Source: Microbispora bryophytorum
GTDB lineage: Bacteria; Actinomycetota; Actinomycetes; Streptosporangiales; Streptosporangiaceae
Assembly: GCF_006874465.1 (NCBI RefSeq)
Contig: NZ_VIRL01000002.1
Coordinates: forward strand, 80,092-144,091
Reading direction: 5' to 3'
Length of the DNA: 64,000 bases
The notes below the pieces were generated by a model. The model searched no databases, was not told the DNA's origin, and saw nothing but the letters and a program-made list of their open reading frames with translations. The position numbers and the translations under genes are program-made. Numbering within the stretch: position 1 is the stretch's first letter; the number at the start of each line of letters is the position of its first letter. Shown piece by piece: positions 1-7,373 of this stretch.

Positions 1-258
1 GGTGCTGGGGGGCGGGCCGCTGGATCCGGAGGTTCGGGCGCTGGCGTTGGAGCGGGCGGTCGGCGACGACGATGAGGATGTGCGTCGGGCGGCGCTGGAG
101 GTGCTGGGGACGGGGCCGCTGGATCCGGAGGTTCGGGCGCTGGCGTTGGAGCGGGCCGCTGGCGACGATAACGCTGTCGTTAGGCGGGCGGCGCTGGAGG
201 TGCTGGGGACGGGGCCGCTGGATCCGGAGGTTCGGGCGCTGGCGCTGGAGCGTGCCGC
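1..258 (+). repeat. 99-bp tandem repeat coding for HEAT units
   Basis: Copies begin at 1, 100 and 199 and are nearly identical at DNA level. The third diverges after about 258. Each copy encodes one 33-residue HEAT-like unit (core GPLDPEVRALALERA). Such identity, synonymous positions included, implies recent duplication or gene conversion. The array continues off the left edge. Confidence 0.9.
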
Positions 259-493
259 AACCGATCAGGATGAAAGCGTGAGAATGCAAGCAGCCATAAC
301 GATCTTGAGTTTTGAGGTCGATAGCCCTGCATTGGATGCGCTAGAAGCCCGAGGAGGAGTTGACCGGGACTGGATGATGGCGATGCGCGCACATGCAATG
401 TCTCTCTCTCCGGAATTTGTTCCCGATAGCCTCCCGGACCTAGGTTTGGAGTCATGGTGGTTGAGAGGTGGGCTAACTCGTCGAGAGAAATAA
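2..493 (+). CDS. HEAT-repeat protein, 5' end missing
   Basis: The reading frame is open at the left edge of the window, so the true start lies upstream. The first 90 or so residues are 33-residue alpha-helical repeats with the pattern PLDPEVRALALERA...VRRAALEVL, typical of HEAT or PBS-lyase-like scaffolds that bind proteins or nucleic acids. The last 70 residues are not repetitive and their codons are less GC-rich than the repeats, ending LRGGLTRREK. No catalytic motif is visible, so the function is unknown. It lies beside genes of a probable integrative element and could be cargo of that element. Confidence 0.7.
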   Translation: MLGGGPLDPEVRALALERAVGDDDEDVRRAALEVLGTGPLDPEVRALALERAAGDDNAVVRRAALEVLGTGPLDPEVRALALERAATDQDESVRMQAAITILSFEVDSPALDALEARGGVDRDWMMAMRAHAMSLSPEFVPDSLPDLGLESWWLRGGLTRREK

Positions 494-560
494 CCGCTAG
501 CGCGAGGCCGGTCAATTCATTAAGCAGAAGGATCAACCGCCCCCGCTGCTCGATTGTTCG

Positions 561-669
561 TGGCCCTTGGTCGGTGTCAACGCCGTCTGTGCGGGTTGGG
601 TGTGGGGCTGCGGTGTACGTCGTTGGTGGACGGACACGCGAAGACGGCATTGACACCTCGGTCGGGCCA
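561..669. repeat. Long imperfect inverted repeat
   Basis: The 16-bp arms GGTGTCAACGCCGTCT (573-588) and AGACGGCATTGACACC (642-657) are complementary except at one position. Outside them, after six unmatched bases on each side, TGGCCC (561-566) pairs with GGGCCA (664-669). The whole 109-bp structure lies in the gene-free stretch 494-769, in which I see no convincing gene. It could be a cruciform or origin-type site, a recombinase or plasmid-transfer recognition site, or the ends of a very small element. Confidence 0.75.
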
Positions 670-730
670 CTGATGTCGGCAGCTATCGGGGGCGGGGAGA
701 AGTGGCGCGGATCGTAGACAGAAGTGCGGC

Positions 731-748
731 CCCGCCCGAGTGGGCGGG
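731..748 (-). terminator. Hairpin after the 99-aa gene
   Basis: CCCGCCC, the loop GAGT and GGGCGGG form a perfect 7-bp stem 22 bases past the stop of the minus-strand gene ending at 770. No T tract follows, as is common for actinobacterial terminators. Confidence 0.5.
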
Positions 749-769
749 ACCGCGTGAGTGCTGGGTCGT

Positions 770-1069
770 CTATCGCATCTCGCCGAGCAGCAGGGCATGC
801 CACACCCTGCGGGCCTCCTCGATGGGCCAACGGTGTGTTTCCTCGACCTCTGGTATCGGTTCGGCCTGGGTGGTCTTGCGGATGAACGCCTGCCCGCCGG
901 CCTGGAGCAGTTCGTAGACGACGGCCCGGCAGTCGCAGGTCCAGGCGAGCGCTCGCACGCGCCCGACCCCCTCGAACGGCTTATGCCAGACGAGTTCTAC
1001 CTGATCTCTTCGGCGCATCTCCCAGTGCGGACTCAGGCATTCGTCCGGGTCTACGACGATGGCCCGCAT
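770..1069 (-). CDS. Conserved hypothetical protein, 99 aa
   Basis: This small soluble protein begins MRAIVVDPDECLSPHW and has two cysteines in the stretch TCDCRAVVYELLQAGGQAFIRK. It has no signal peptide or membrane segment. Its composition and context, next to a plasmid-type replication initiator and a GntR regulator, suit the small uncharacterised proteins of actinobacterial integrative elements. I do not recognise a catalytic family. It starts 14 bases past the stop of the next minus-strand gene, so the two are probably co-transcribed from the promoter region near 1425-1470. Confidence 0.6.
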   Translation of the reverse strand: MRAIVVDPDECLSPHWEMRRRDQVELVWHKPFEGVGRVRALAWTCDCRAVVYELLQAGGQAFIRKTTQAEPIPEVEETHRWPIEEARRVWHALLLGEMR

Positions 1070-1082
1070 CGCACCCGCCGCC

Positions 1083-1424
1083 TCACCGTGCCCCGCCGTT
1101 GGCCCAGCCGACGATCCACCGGATGGCGGACTGCGGTTGGTCGACCGAGGGCAACGGAACCACGGTCCCGGACTTCGGCAGCTTGATCAGAAAGCGGCGC
1201 GGCTTGTTCTCCTGATCGATGGTGACCGTCGCGACCTGTCCACCGAAGCCGTAGACGTCCAGCTCAGAGCCCGCCTTCTCCTGCACCGGGAACCCGGTCA
1301 TCCGCAGGGTGATGTGGCTGATGAGCCGTGTACGGACGCCTCGGGAGCGGAGGAGGTCGCCGAGGGCGGCCAGGATGCCCGCCTGTTGGTTGGCGGTTCG
1401 GTTGCCGTTGGTGATCTGGCGCAT
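1083..1424 (-). CDS. Hypothetical protein of the integrative element
   Basis: The chosen start, MRQITNGNRTANQQAG, is preceded by GGGAGAACC, a usable ribosome site. An in-frame start 42 bases further upstream would lie in the probable operator region. The 113-residue protein mixes a helical N-terminus with a beta-rich centre (VATVTIDQENKPRRFLIKLPK) and has no membrane segment. I do not recognise the family. It is transcribed divergently from the GntR regulator and is therefore a likely target of it. Confidence 0.55.
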   Translation of the reverse strand: MRQITNGNRTANQQAGILAALGDLLRSRGVRTRLISHITLRMTGFPVQEKAGSELDVYGFGGQVATVTIDQENKPRRFLIKLPKSGTVVPLPSVDQPQSAIRWIVGWANGGAR

Positions 1425-1470
1425 GGTTCTCCCATCTGTCTCGCTGACGGGTTGAGCGTACGCCAACCTT

Positions 1471-1548
1471 CCTAGTCCTACCTAGCCCTTCTCCTAGGTA
1501 CCTCTAGGTACCTGTGGTAACGACATGGAACGCTTTCGTTCCTACTCT
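1471..1548. promoter_or_regulatory. Operator and promoter region of the GntR regulator
   Basis: CTAGGTACCT occurs twice head to tail (1494-1503, 1504-1513). Related CCTAG units precede it in the same 10-bp register from 1471. A perfect inverted repeat, GGAACG-CTTT-CGTTCC, spans 1527-1542. It lies just upstream of a -10-like TACTCT (1543-1548), which itself sits seven bases before the GTG start. The phasing of one helical turn suggests cooperative binding on one DNA face, probably autoregulation by the adjacent GntR protein. Confidence 0.6.
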
Positions 1549-1555
1549 TGAGCCC

Positions 1556-1825
1556 GTGATCGAGTTCCGGCCTGACCAGCTCAAATGGGAAGCCGTCCTC
1601 GAAGAGATACGACGGCGTATCCGGACGGGCGAATACCAGGTGGGGCACCCCATCCCTGGTGAACCCCGCATGGCCGAGGAGTTCGGCATCGCCAAGGGCA
1701 CCGCACGCCGCGTCATCAACGAACTGCTCAAGGCCGGAGACGTCTACACCGTGCTCGGCAAGGGAACCTTCGTCGCCGACCCCGAGACCGGCGGCCCGCC
1801 CAGGAGAGACACCGAAGACGAGTGA
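1556..1825 (+). CDS. Short GntR-family regulator (KorSA-like)
   Basis: The 89-residue product is almost only a winged helix-turn-helix: EEIRRRIRTGEYQVGHPIP, then the recognition helix region MAEEFGIAKGTARRVINEL and the wing VLGKGTFVAD. It lacks the C-terminal effector domain of typical GntR proteins, as do the KorSA-type repressors that control replication and transfer of integrative plasmids such as pSAM2. The GTG start was chosen because a -10-like TACTCT lies seven bases upstream, so the mRNA is probably leaderless. An upstream in-frame GTG at 1514 would place the operator inside the gene. Expected role: repressor of its own gene and of the divergent genes. Confidence 0.8.
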   Translation: MIEFRPDQLKWEAVLEEIRRRIRTGEYQVGHPIPGEPRMAEEFGIAKGTARRVINELLKAGDVYTVLGKGTFVADPETGGPPRRDTEDE

Positions 1826-1853
1826 AGGCCCCCGAACGAATCCGGAGGCCTTC
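1824..1853 (+). terminator. Terminator of the GntR gene
   Basis: GAAGGCC (1824-1830) and GGCCTTC (1847-1853) form the stem, extended by further CCG pairing, and a pyrimidine-rich stretch follows. The stem overlaps the stop codon. From here to 2023 I see no gene. Confidence 0.6.
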
Positions 1854-2023
1854 TGCCTTCTATCGGTTGTCAGCGAGACGATGGAAGGCGCACCAAGCGT
1901 AGAGCCGATGGGTCGAGGTCAGTAGCGTTCTGCCGTGGCGCCGCCGGCCCAACCGCTTCGCGGCCCTTCGGGTGCCTACGGCATTGCGCCAGCCGCACCG
2001 CTTTCGCCCACGATCTGGCAAGG

Positions 2024-3421
2024 TCAGGCCGACTCTCCCCGTTCACGGGCGATCCGGCGGGCGGTGGCGATGCGTTGCCGGATCAGCTCGGCCCACAGGT
2101 ATTCGCCGTTGCGGTAGCCGCTTCCGGCGTAGCGCCACTGGCCGACTGCGACCGTCTTCCGCTCGGCAGGATCAGGTAGGCCGCGCCGTTCCCGAGCCCG
2201 CTCGGCCTGGTGATCGGCCCGCACCTGCCGCAGCGCGCCGAGCGTGGTCGAGTAGTGGCGGCTCTTGGTCGAGAAGTGGCCCCGGTAGCCGAGCATGTGC
2301 GCCCACTGCCGCAACGGGATCAGCCGGTAGGCCGGATCGTTCCCCAGGGCGAAGCAGGTGTAGATCATGCGCCGGGCATGCTCGGTCACGTCCAGGCGCA
2401 CGACATCGGACACCTCTCGGATAGGCCGGTCCACGGTCCCGGCTGACTCTGCCCCCTTCGTCGCGTACTTCGCGATGTAGGCCGCCACCCGCTGATCCGC
2501 GATGCCCTCAAGCGAGGTCGCGACGTAGATGGGGTCCACGTCGAGCTGCGTGCCCCACCGGCCGACGAACGACGGGTCACCGTCCGGCACGGGAACCGAG
2601 ACCGCAGCCGCGGTTTCCCGAATCGCCTCCTGGAGCACGGGCACGGTCGCCCAGTACGGCGGACGATCGGACGGCCCGTCCGGTCCGTCGAGGCGGATCA
2701 CGGCGTGGAAGTGGACCAGGCCCCGCGCCTGATACTCGGCCACCTTGGCGTAAGACAGCCGAAGTCGCCGTCGAAGCGCGGCCCGCGAGAGGCCGAGGTG
2801 CCGGGCGAAGGTCGCCGGTAGCGCCTGGGTGAAGCGCCGCCACAGCTCACCGGCATGGGCGTTCCACAGGACCGCGCCCCGGTAGTCGTAGCAGTCCCCG
2901 CAGATCGGTTGCCCGACCCGGGGATCGTCGTCTCCGTGCCGGACCCCGCAGCCTTCCGGCCTGCCGTGCTCGCACACCGGGTTGTCCCGCCGAGGACGGC
3001 ACGGCAACACCTTGTCTCCCTTCATACGACGCGCGTGGACCGCGCCGAACGAGGGGGCCGTGAACGTGGCGAAGACGCGGGGATGAGCGCTGACGTCCTC
3101 GGGTACGCCCTTGCCGCCGCGCAGGCCGGACAGGATCAGGTGGTAAGTGTCGTCCCGGTAGACCTCCGAGCAGGCCGGGCACCGGGACGCGCGCCGGTTG
3201 CCGCACGCGGTCAGCAGGTAGCCGGTCGGCTCGTCGGCCGTCCAGTAGACGTCCAGCACTTCCAACCCGGCGTCGAAGGTGATCCGGCGTCCCTGTAGCC
3301 GGATCGGCTGGGCACAGCCGCCCGTCGCGCGCACCATCTCCTGCCACCGGGCGAAGTCCGGCATGGCGGCGCGTTGGGCGGCGGCCAGAACATCGGGGGA
3401 GAGGGGAGGAAGCTCGCTCAC
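2024..3421 (-). CDS. repSA: RepSA-type replication initiator (HUH endonuclease)
   Basis: This is a plasmid replication initiator of the kind found in actinobacterial integrative and conjugative elements, which nicks its origin for rolling-circle replication of the excised circle. The 465-residue protein has cysteine pairs that may bind zinc (CPACSEVYRD near residue 84, CGDCYDY near 180), and the metal-binding HUH signature as VHFHAVIRLDG near residue 242. Candidate catalytic tyrosines follow, for example VAAYIAKYATKGAES. The GTG start (VSELPPLSPD) has GGAGG eight bases upstream and overlaps the stop of the preceding small gene. No integrase, excisionase or TraB translocase is visible nearby, so the element is incomplete in this window. 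Confidence 0.85.
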   Translation of the reverse strand: MSELPPLSPDVLAAAQRAAMPDFARWQEMVRATGGCAQPIRLQGRRITFDAGLEVLDVYWTADEPTGYLLTACGNRRASRCPACSEVYRDDTYHLILSGLRGGKGVPEDVSAHPRVFATFTAPSFGAVHARRMKGDKVLPCRPRRDNPVCEHGRPEGCGVRHGDDDPRVGQPICGDCYDYRGAVLWNAHAGELWRRFTQALPATFARHLGLSRAALRRRLRLSYAKVAEYQARGLVHFHAVIRLDGPDGPSDRPPYWATVPVLQEAIRETAAAVSVPVPDGDPSFVGRWGTQLDVDPIYVATSLEGIADQRVAAYIAKYATKGAESAGTVDRPIREVSDVVRLDVTEHARRMIYTCFALGNDPAYRLIPLRQWAHMLGYRGHFSTKSRHYSTTLGALRQVRADHQAERARERRGLPDPAERKTVAVGQWRYAGSGYRNGEYLWAELIRQRIATARRIARERGESA

Positions 3422-3597
3422 GCGGCGTCCCTCCCACTGTCGGAGGCGGTGTCGTGCGCGTCGCCGACGTACTCGGCACCGTGGATGGCGGCGAGCCGCC
3501 GCCACTTGTTGACGCCCCACCGGGGCGAGCGTTCGAGCTGCCGCTTGCACCACTCCTCAGCCAGCGCAGCCATTGGACCCAGTTCCTCGGGTACCAG
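3418..3597 (-). CDS. Small hypothetical upstream of repSA, possible CTG start
   Basis: The product is about 59 residues (VPEELGPMAALAEEWCKRQLERSPRWGVNKWRRLAAIHG...), basic and helical, and could bind nucleic acid. Its stop overlaps the repSA start by 4 bp, so the two are translationally coupled. The start is uncertain. A very strong Shine-Dalgarno, AAAGGAGGT, lies six bases before a CTG at 3595-3597 and before no ATG or GTG, so I choose CTG. Alternatives are the ATG at 3651, which would place the Shine-Dalgarno inside the gene, and an ATG at 3573 with no ribosome site. Confidence 0.55.
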   Translation of the reverse strand: MVPEELGPMAALAEEWCKRQLERSPRWGVNKWRRLAAIHGAEYVGDAHDTASDSGRDAA

Positions 3598-3651
3598 CGG
3601 AGACCTCCTTTCCTCGTAGGAAGCCCCCTCGCGCGAACCCGGGAAAGACAA

Positions 3652-4394
3652 AGCACCAGCGCAGAGCAGACCGAAGGCAGGTCTGTAGTGCGGTGGTGCT
3701 TTCAGCGAGGCGATATGTGGAGTGTTTTATGCGACGGTGAACCGGTGAGCACGTCCAGGGGGCCTACCGCTGGGCCGGGTCCCTCCAGCGGAACGGCTTA
3801 TCTGTTTTGTCGTTTGCCCGGTGGTTCCCCTGTGCTCGAATCTGTCGCGGCCGGTAGCTCGCTGTTGTGAACGTCTTTCCGCCCTGTCGCGGACGGAGCC
3901 CTTGCCCTTTCAGATGTACCACCCGGAGAACGTATTTAGCCAGGTCAGCGTTCCGCGCATGGCCCTTCTCGTGACTGTCCACCGTTGTTTGCTGGCGTTC
4001 ACTGGCGTCCATTGGCGTTCGCTGGCGTATGTCTGCAGCCTTGAGTTTCCCCAGGAAAGATTGGCACCCTCGCCCAGGGCGCTGCGAGAATCGCCGGATG
4101 TTCGGCTCCCGGGCGTGCACGGCGACTGGTCTCGATGGGGAAGCGATTTGTCATGGCGTTGCGCGGCGGCCGAGTGGGGGCGCATTAGAATAACCCGGAA
4201 TAACAAATTATGCGATATTCGGGCGAGTGTGATAAAGGTGGATATGGGGCCCATGCACAGATAGGGCCGGAACCCTCGGAAGCCTGCCGTGATCGTAGAT
4301 CGGGTGATCGCGTGATCGGGTTGGTCCCCGTGGTCGCCGTCGTCGGTGATCGGGGCGTCGAGGGCAGCGCGCGAGTGACGGCAGACTGGGGAGC
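3652..4394. other. Gene-free junction between element and core chromosome
   Basis: No reading frame here has convincing actinobacterial codon bias, and I could not find a tRNA or a clear attachment repeat. Base composition falls around 4185-4240 (ATAACAAATTATGCG). Several GTGATCG units lie between 4289 and 4355, just upstream of hemW. The stretch probably holds the repSA operon promoter, the end of the mobile DNA and the hemW promoter. Confidence 0.5.
3991..4030. repeat. Four 10-bp tandem repeats (TGGCGT)
   Basis: The units GCTGGCGTTC, ACTGGCGTCC, ATTGGCGTTC and GCTGGCGTAT are contiguous and share TGGCGT at exact 10-bp intervals. Helical phasing of this kind is typical of iterons or multi-site operators. 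They lie some 400 bp upstream of the replication gene pair. Confidence 0.8.
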
Positions 4395-5615
4395 GTGCCT
4401 TCAGTGCTTCCCGACGGCGACCCCGTCCCCCCGAGCGGCGAGTTGCCGTCCGAGGCCCTCGACGGGCTCGGCTCCCGTCCGTTCGGCTTCTACGTCCACG
4501 TGCCGTTCTGCGCGACGCGCTGCGGCTACTGCGACTTCAACACCTACACCGCGGCCGAGCTGGGCCCTGGCGCCGCGCAACGCGACTACGCGGCCACGGC
4601 GGTCGAGGAGATCCGGCTGGCCAGGCGCGTGCTGGGAGACGCCGCGCCGCCCGTGGAGACCGTCTTCTTCGGCGGCGGCACGCCGACCCTGCTGCCCGCC
4701 GCCGACCTCGTACGGATCCTCGACGCCATCGGCGAGGAGTTCGGCCTGCGGCCGGACGCCGAGGTGACGACCGAGGCCAACCCCGAGTCCGTGGACCCGA
4801 CCTACCTGAAGGAGCTGCGAGCCGGCGGGTTCACCCGCATGAGCTTCGGCATGCAGAGCGCGGGCGAGCACGTCCTCGCCGTCCTCGACCGGCGGCACAC
4901 CCCCGGCCGCCCCGCCGAGGCCGTACGGGAGGCCCACGCGGCCGGGTTCGAGCACGTCAACCTCGACCTGATCTACGGCACGCCGGGGGAGAGCGACGAC
5001 GACTGGCGTGCCTCGCTGGAGGCCGCGCTGGCCGCCGGGCCCGACCACGTCTCGGCGTATTCCCTCATCGTCGAGGACGGCACCAGGCTCGCCGCCCGGA
5101 TCCGTCGCGGCGAGCTGCCGATGACGGACGACGACGTGGCGGCCGACCGTTACCTGATCGCCGAGGAGATGCTGACGGCCGCGGGCCTGAACTGGTACGA
5201 GATCTCCAACTGGGCCGCGGGCGACGAGGCCCGCTGCCGCCACAACCTGCTCTACTGGACCGGCGGCGACTGGTGGGGGGCCGGGCCGGGGGCGCACAGC
5301 CATGTCGGCGGCACCCGCTGGTGGAACGTCAAGCACCCCGTCGCGTACGCCGCCCGCCTGGCCGCCGGGGCCTCGCCCGCGCACGCCCGCGAGGTGCTGC
5401 GGGCGGAGGACAGGGCTGTCGAACGGGTCATGCTGGAGCTGCGCCTCGTCTCGGGCCTCCCGCTCGCGGACATCGCCCCCGAGGCCCGTACGGCCTGCGC
5501 GCGGGCGCTGGCGGACGGGCTGTTCGAGGTGGAGGCGTTCAAGGCCGGACGGGCCGTGCTCACGCTGCGCGGCAGGCTGCTCGCCGACGCCGTCGTCCGC
5601 GATCTGACCCCGTAG
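4395..5615 (+). CDS. hemW: HemW-like radical SAM heme chaperone
   Basis: The 406-residue protein is a radical SAM enzyme of the HemN/HemW group. The iron-sulfur motif CATRCGYCDF appears near residue 37 after FYVHVPFC, then GGGTPTLL, and ESVDPTYL within the SAM-binding barrel, followed by the HemW C-terminal domain (RCRHNLLYWTGGDWWGAGPGAHSH). Such proteins bind heme and are thought to deliver it rather than oxidise coproporphyrinogen. The start is ambiguous: GTG at 4395 sits almost on top of the only GGGGAG, while GTG at 4404 has better spacing. It opens the conserved block ending in hrcA-dnaJ, where this gene normally resides. Confidence 0.93.
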   Translation: MPSVLPDGDPVPPSGELPSEALDGLGSRPFGFYVHVPFCATRCGYCDFNTYTAAELGPGAAQRDYAATAVEEIRLARRVLGDAAPPVETVFFGGGTPTLLPAADLVRILDAIGEEFGLRPDAEVTTEANPESVDPTYLKELRAGGFTRMSFGMQSAGEHVLAVLDRRHTPGRPAEAVREAHAAGFEHVNLDLIYGTPGESDDDWRASLEAALAAGPDHVSAYSLIVEDGTRLAARIRRGELPMTDDDVAADRYLIAEEMLTAAGLNWYEISNWAAGDEARCRHNLLYWTGGDWWGAGPGAHSHVGGTRWWNVKHPVAYAARLAAGASPAHAREVLRAEDRAVERVMLELRLVSGLPLADIAPEARTACARALADGLFEVEAFKAGRAVLTLRGRLLADAVVRDLTP

Positions 5616-5778
5616 GACGGTCGGAAGACGGTCAGAAAATGGTCGCAGTGAGGGGATATCGGAAGCTCTTCCCGCTCCGGGCGGCGACCGCCCACCGGCG
5701 ACGGCTGACCAGGTAGATCGCCGGCGTGCCCGCCATGCCCAGCGGCCAAGTGCGCGGTCAGGACGGCGAGGCGGACGC

Positions 5779-6582
5779 TTATGGAGCCGTGACGAAGTCG
5801 ATCAGTTGTTCCACGCGGCCGAGCAGCTCGGGCTCCAGGTCGGCGTAGGTCGTGACCCGGCCCAGGATGTGCCGCCACGTCTCCTGGGGGTCCATCCGCC
5901 AGCCGAGGGCGTCGATCACGCCCTCCTTCCAGGGCACGCCCCGCGGCACGTCCGGCCAGGCGGCGATGCCCAGCGCCCGGGGCTTGACCGCCTGCCAGAT
6001 GTCCACGAACGGATGCCCGACGACGAGCACGTCGTCGCCGGACACCCGGGCGGCGATGCGGCTCTCCTTCGAGCCGGGCACCAGGTGGTCCACGAGCACC
6101 CCGAGCCGCCTGCCCGGCTCGGGGCCGAACTCCTCGACGATGGCCGGGAGGTCGTCCACGCCCTCCAGGTATTCGACGACGACCCCCTCCACCCGCAGGT
6201 CGTGGCCCCAGATCTTCTCCACCAGCGAGGCGTCGTGGACGCCTTCGACGTAGATGCGGCTCTCCCTGGCGACCTGCGCGCGCAGGCCCTCGACCGCGAT
6301 CGACCCCGAGGCGCTGCGCAGCGGCCCCTTCGGACCGGCCTGGGGGCGCACCAGCGTCACCGGCTTGCCGTCGAGGAGGAATCCTGCGGGCGTCAGCGGG
6401 AACACCCGGCGCCGGCCGAACCGGTCCTCCAGCGTCACGGCCTCCTTGTCGCAGGCCACCACGGCGCCGCAGAAGCGGCCCTCGGCGTCTTCGACCACGA
6501 GGTCGGGCTCGGCCGCGATCTCGGGGATCTGCCCCCGCCGTGGCCGCCGCCAGTCTCCGGAAAGCACGTCCCGCCCGTACAT
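5779..6582 (-). CDS. DUF3097 family protein
   Basis: This 267-residue actinobacterial protein of unknown function begins MYGRDVLSGDWRRPRRGQIPEI and matches the DUF3097 family, normally encoded between hemW and hrcA. The centre reads IYVEGVHDASLVEKIWG and, some 40 residues later, LVDHLVPGSKESRIA. This arrangement of an acidic residue, then an aspartate and a GSK loop, resembles a TOPRIM-like fold and may bind metal and nucleic acid (inference). The N-terminal part looks like a small beta-barrel. There is no membrane segment. It is convergent with hemW, and the 163 bp between them show no gene. Confidence 0.85.
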   Translation of the reverse strand: MYGRDVLSGDWRRPRRGQIPEIAAEPDLVVEDAEGRFCGAVVACDKEAVTLEDRFGRRRVFPLTPAGFLLDGKPVTLVRPQAGPKGPLRSASGSIAVEGLRAQVARESRIYVEGVHDASLVEKIWGHDLRVEGVVVEYLEGVDDLPAIVEEFGPEPGRRLGVLVDHLVPGSKESRIAARVSGDDVLVVGHPFVDIWQAVKPRALGIAAWPDVPRGVPWKEGVIDALGWRMDPQETWRHILGRVTTYADLEPELLGRVEQLIDFVTAP

Positions 6583-6600
6583 GCGGGGAACGCTAGCAAA

Positions 6601-7218
6601 TCACGCCGGGCGGCGGCGGGCCGTGGAGCGGCGCGCGAGCACGACGACGGTCACGATCAGCGCGGCCAGGAAGCCGACGGTGGGCAGCGCCAGCAGCGCG
6701 ACGGCGCCGCCCGCCAGCAGGCCGGCCACGCCGGTGAGCTGCTTGCCGACGCCGAAGCGCACCTCGTCGCCCTCGCAGGAGAGCTGATAGGTGCCCGCCT
6801 CGGGGACACCGGCCTCGAACAGCAGCTCCCAGGTCGTCCCGTTCAGCGTGAGGGTCTGAGAGACGGCCGGCGGGGTCAGCCGCACCCGCGGGTCGGCGCC
6901 GTCGCCGAGCTGACAGCGGACGTCGGTGGGCTGGTCGACGGCCGCGTAGATCGCGGGCTTGTCCGCCGGGTCGAGCGCGACGGTCACCGACTGCCCGCCG
7001 GAGAAGATCGTGGTGGGCGCGGCGTCGCCGAGCGTGGAGAACAGGCCGCCGGTGAACCCGCCGGCGCCCGCCACCAGCAGGACGACGAAGAGCACCCAGG
7101 AAAGGAGGATCCACAGCAGCCGGGGCCGGATCGGCAGGGGGCCGGCGTACGGCGAGGCAAAGGGGTGCGGCATCCGCAGGGTAACGTCGGCCGGCGAGGA
7201 GGTCTGGTTCTCGTGCAT
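6601..7218 (-). CDS. Membrane protein with extracytoplasmic domain
   Basis: About 205 residues. A short proline-rich N-terminus leads into a first transmembrane helix (LLWILLSWVLFVVLLVAGAG). An extracytoplasmic beta-rich domain follows with two cysteines that could pair (VRCQLGDG, YQLSCEGDE). A second helix (FLAALIVTVVVLA) ends in a basic tail. Function is unknown; similar two-pass proteins are common beside DUF3097 in actinomycetes. The start is weak: ATG at 7218 is taken, and ATG at 7236 is an alternative. It is divergent from hrcA, with the CIRCE element between. Confidence 0.7.
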   Translation of the reverse strand: MHENQTSSPADVTLRMPHPFASPYAGPLPIRPRLLWILLSWVLFVVLLVAGAGGFTGGLFSTLGDAAPTTIFSGGQSVTVALDPADKPAIYAAVDQPTDVRCQLGDGADPRVRLTPPAVSQTLTLNGTTWELLFEAGVPEAGTYQLSCEGDEVRFGVGKQLTGVAGLLAGGAVALLALPTVGFLAALIVTVVVLARRSTARRRPA

Positions 7219-7314
7219 GGGTGAAGAGTCGACCATGCGGCTTGTGGTCGATTTGCAGCTCGCTTGTCCTGGTGCCGTCGCGTTATCGCACCACGTGGGG
7301 TGGTAGCCGTACAC

Positions 7315-7341
7315 TTGGCACTCGGGAACACAGAGTGCCAG
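7315..7341. promoter_or_regulatory. CIRCE operator for HrcA
   Basis: TTGGCACTC, a nine-base spacer and GAGTGCCAG reproduce the CIRCE heat-shock operator, whose consensus is TTAGCACTC-N9-GAGTGCTAA. It ends 32 bases before the hrcA start, so HrcA should repress its own operon. Confidence 0.95.
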
Positions 7342-7373
7342 AGTCGGTGTTTCCAGGCACAGGGAGGTGACGA

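Noticed and set aside
3764-4254. Minus-strand frames across 3764-4254
   Set aside because: They lack third-position GC preference, ribosome sites and recognisable domains, and they run through the 10-bp repeat array.
3652-4394. tRNA gene or attachment site at the element boundary
   Set aside because: I looked for TPsiC-arm and cloverleaf patterns and for repeats of core-like sequence and found none I could defend.
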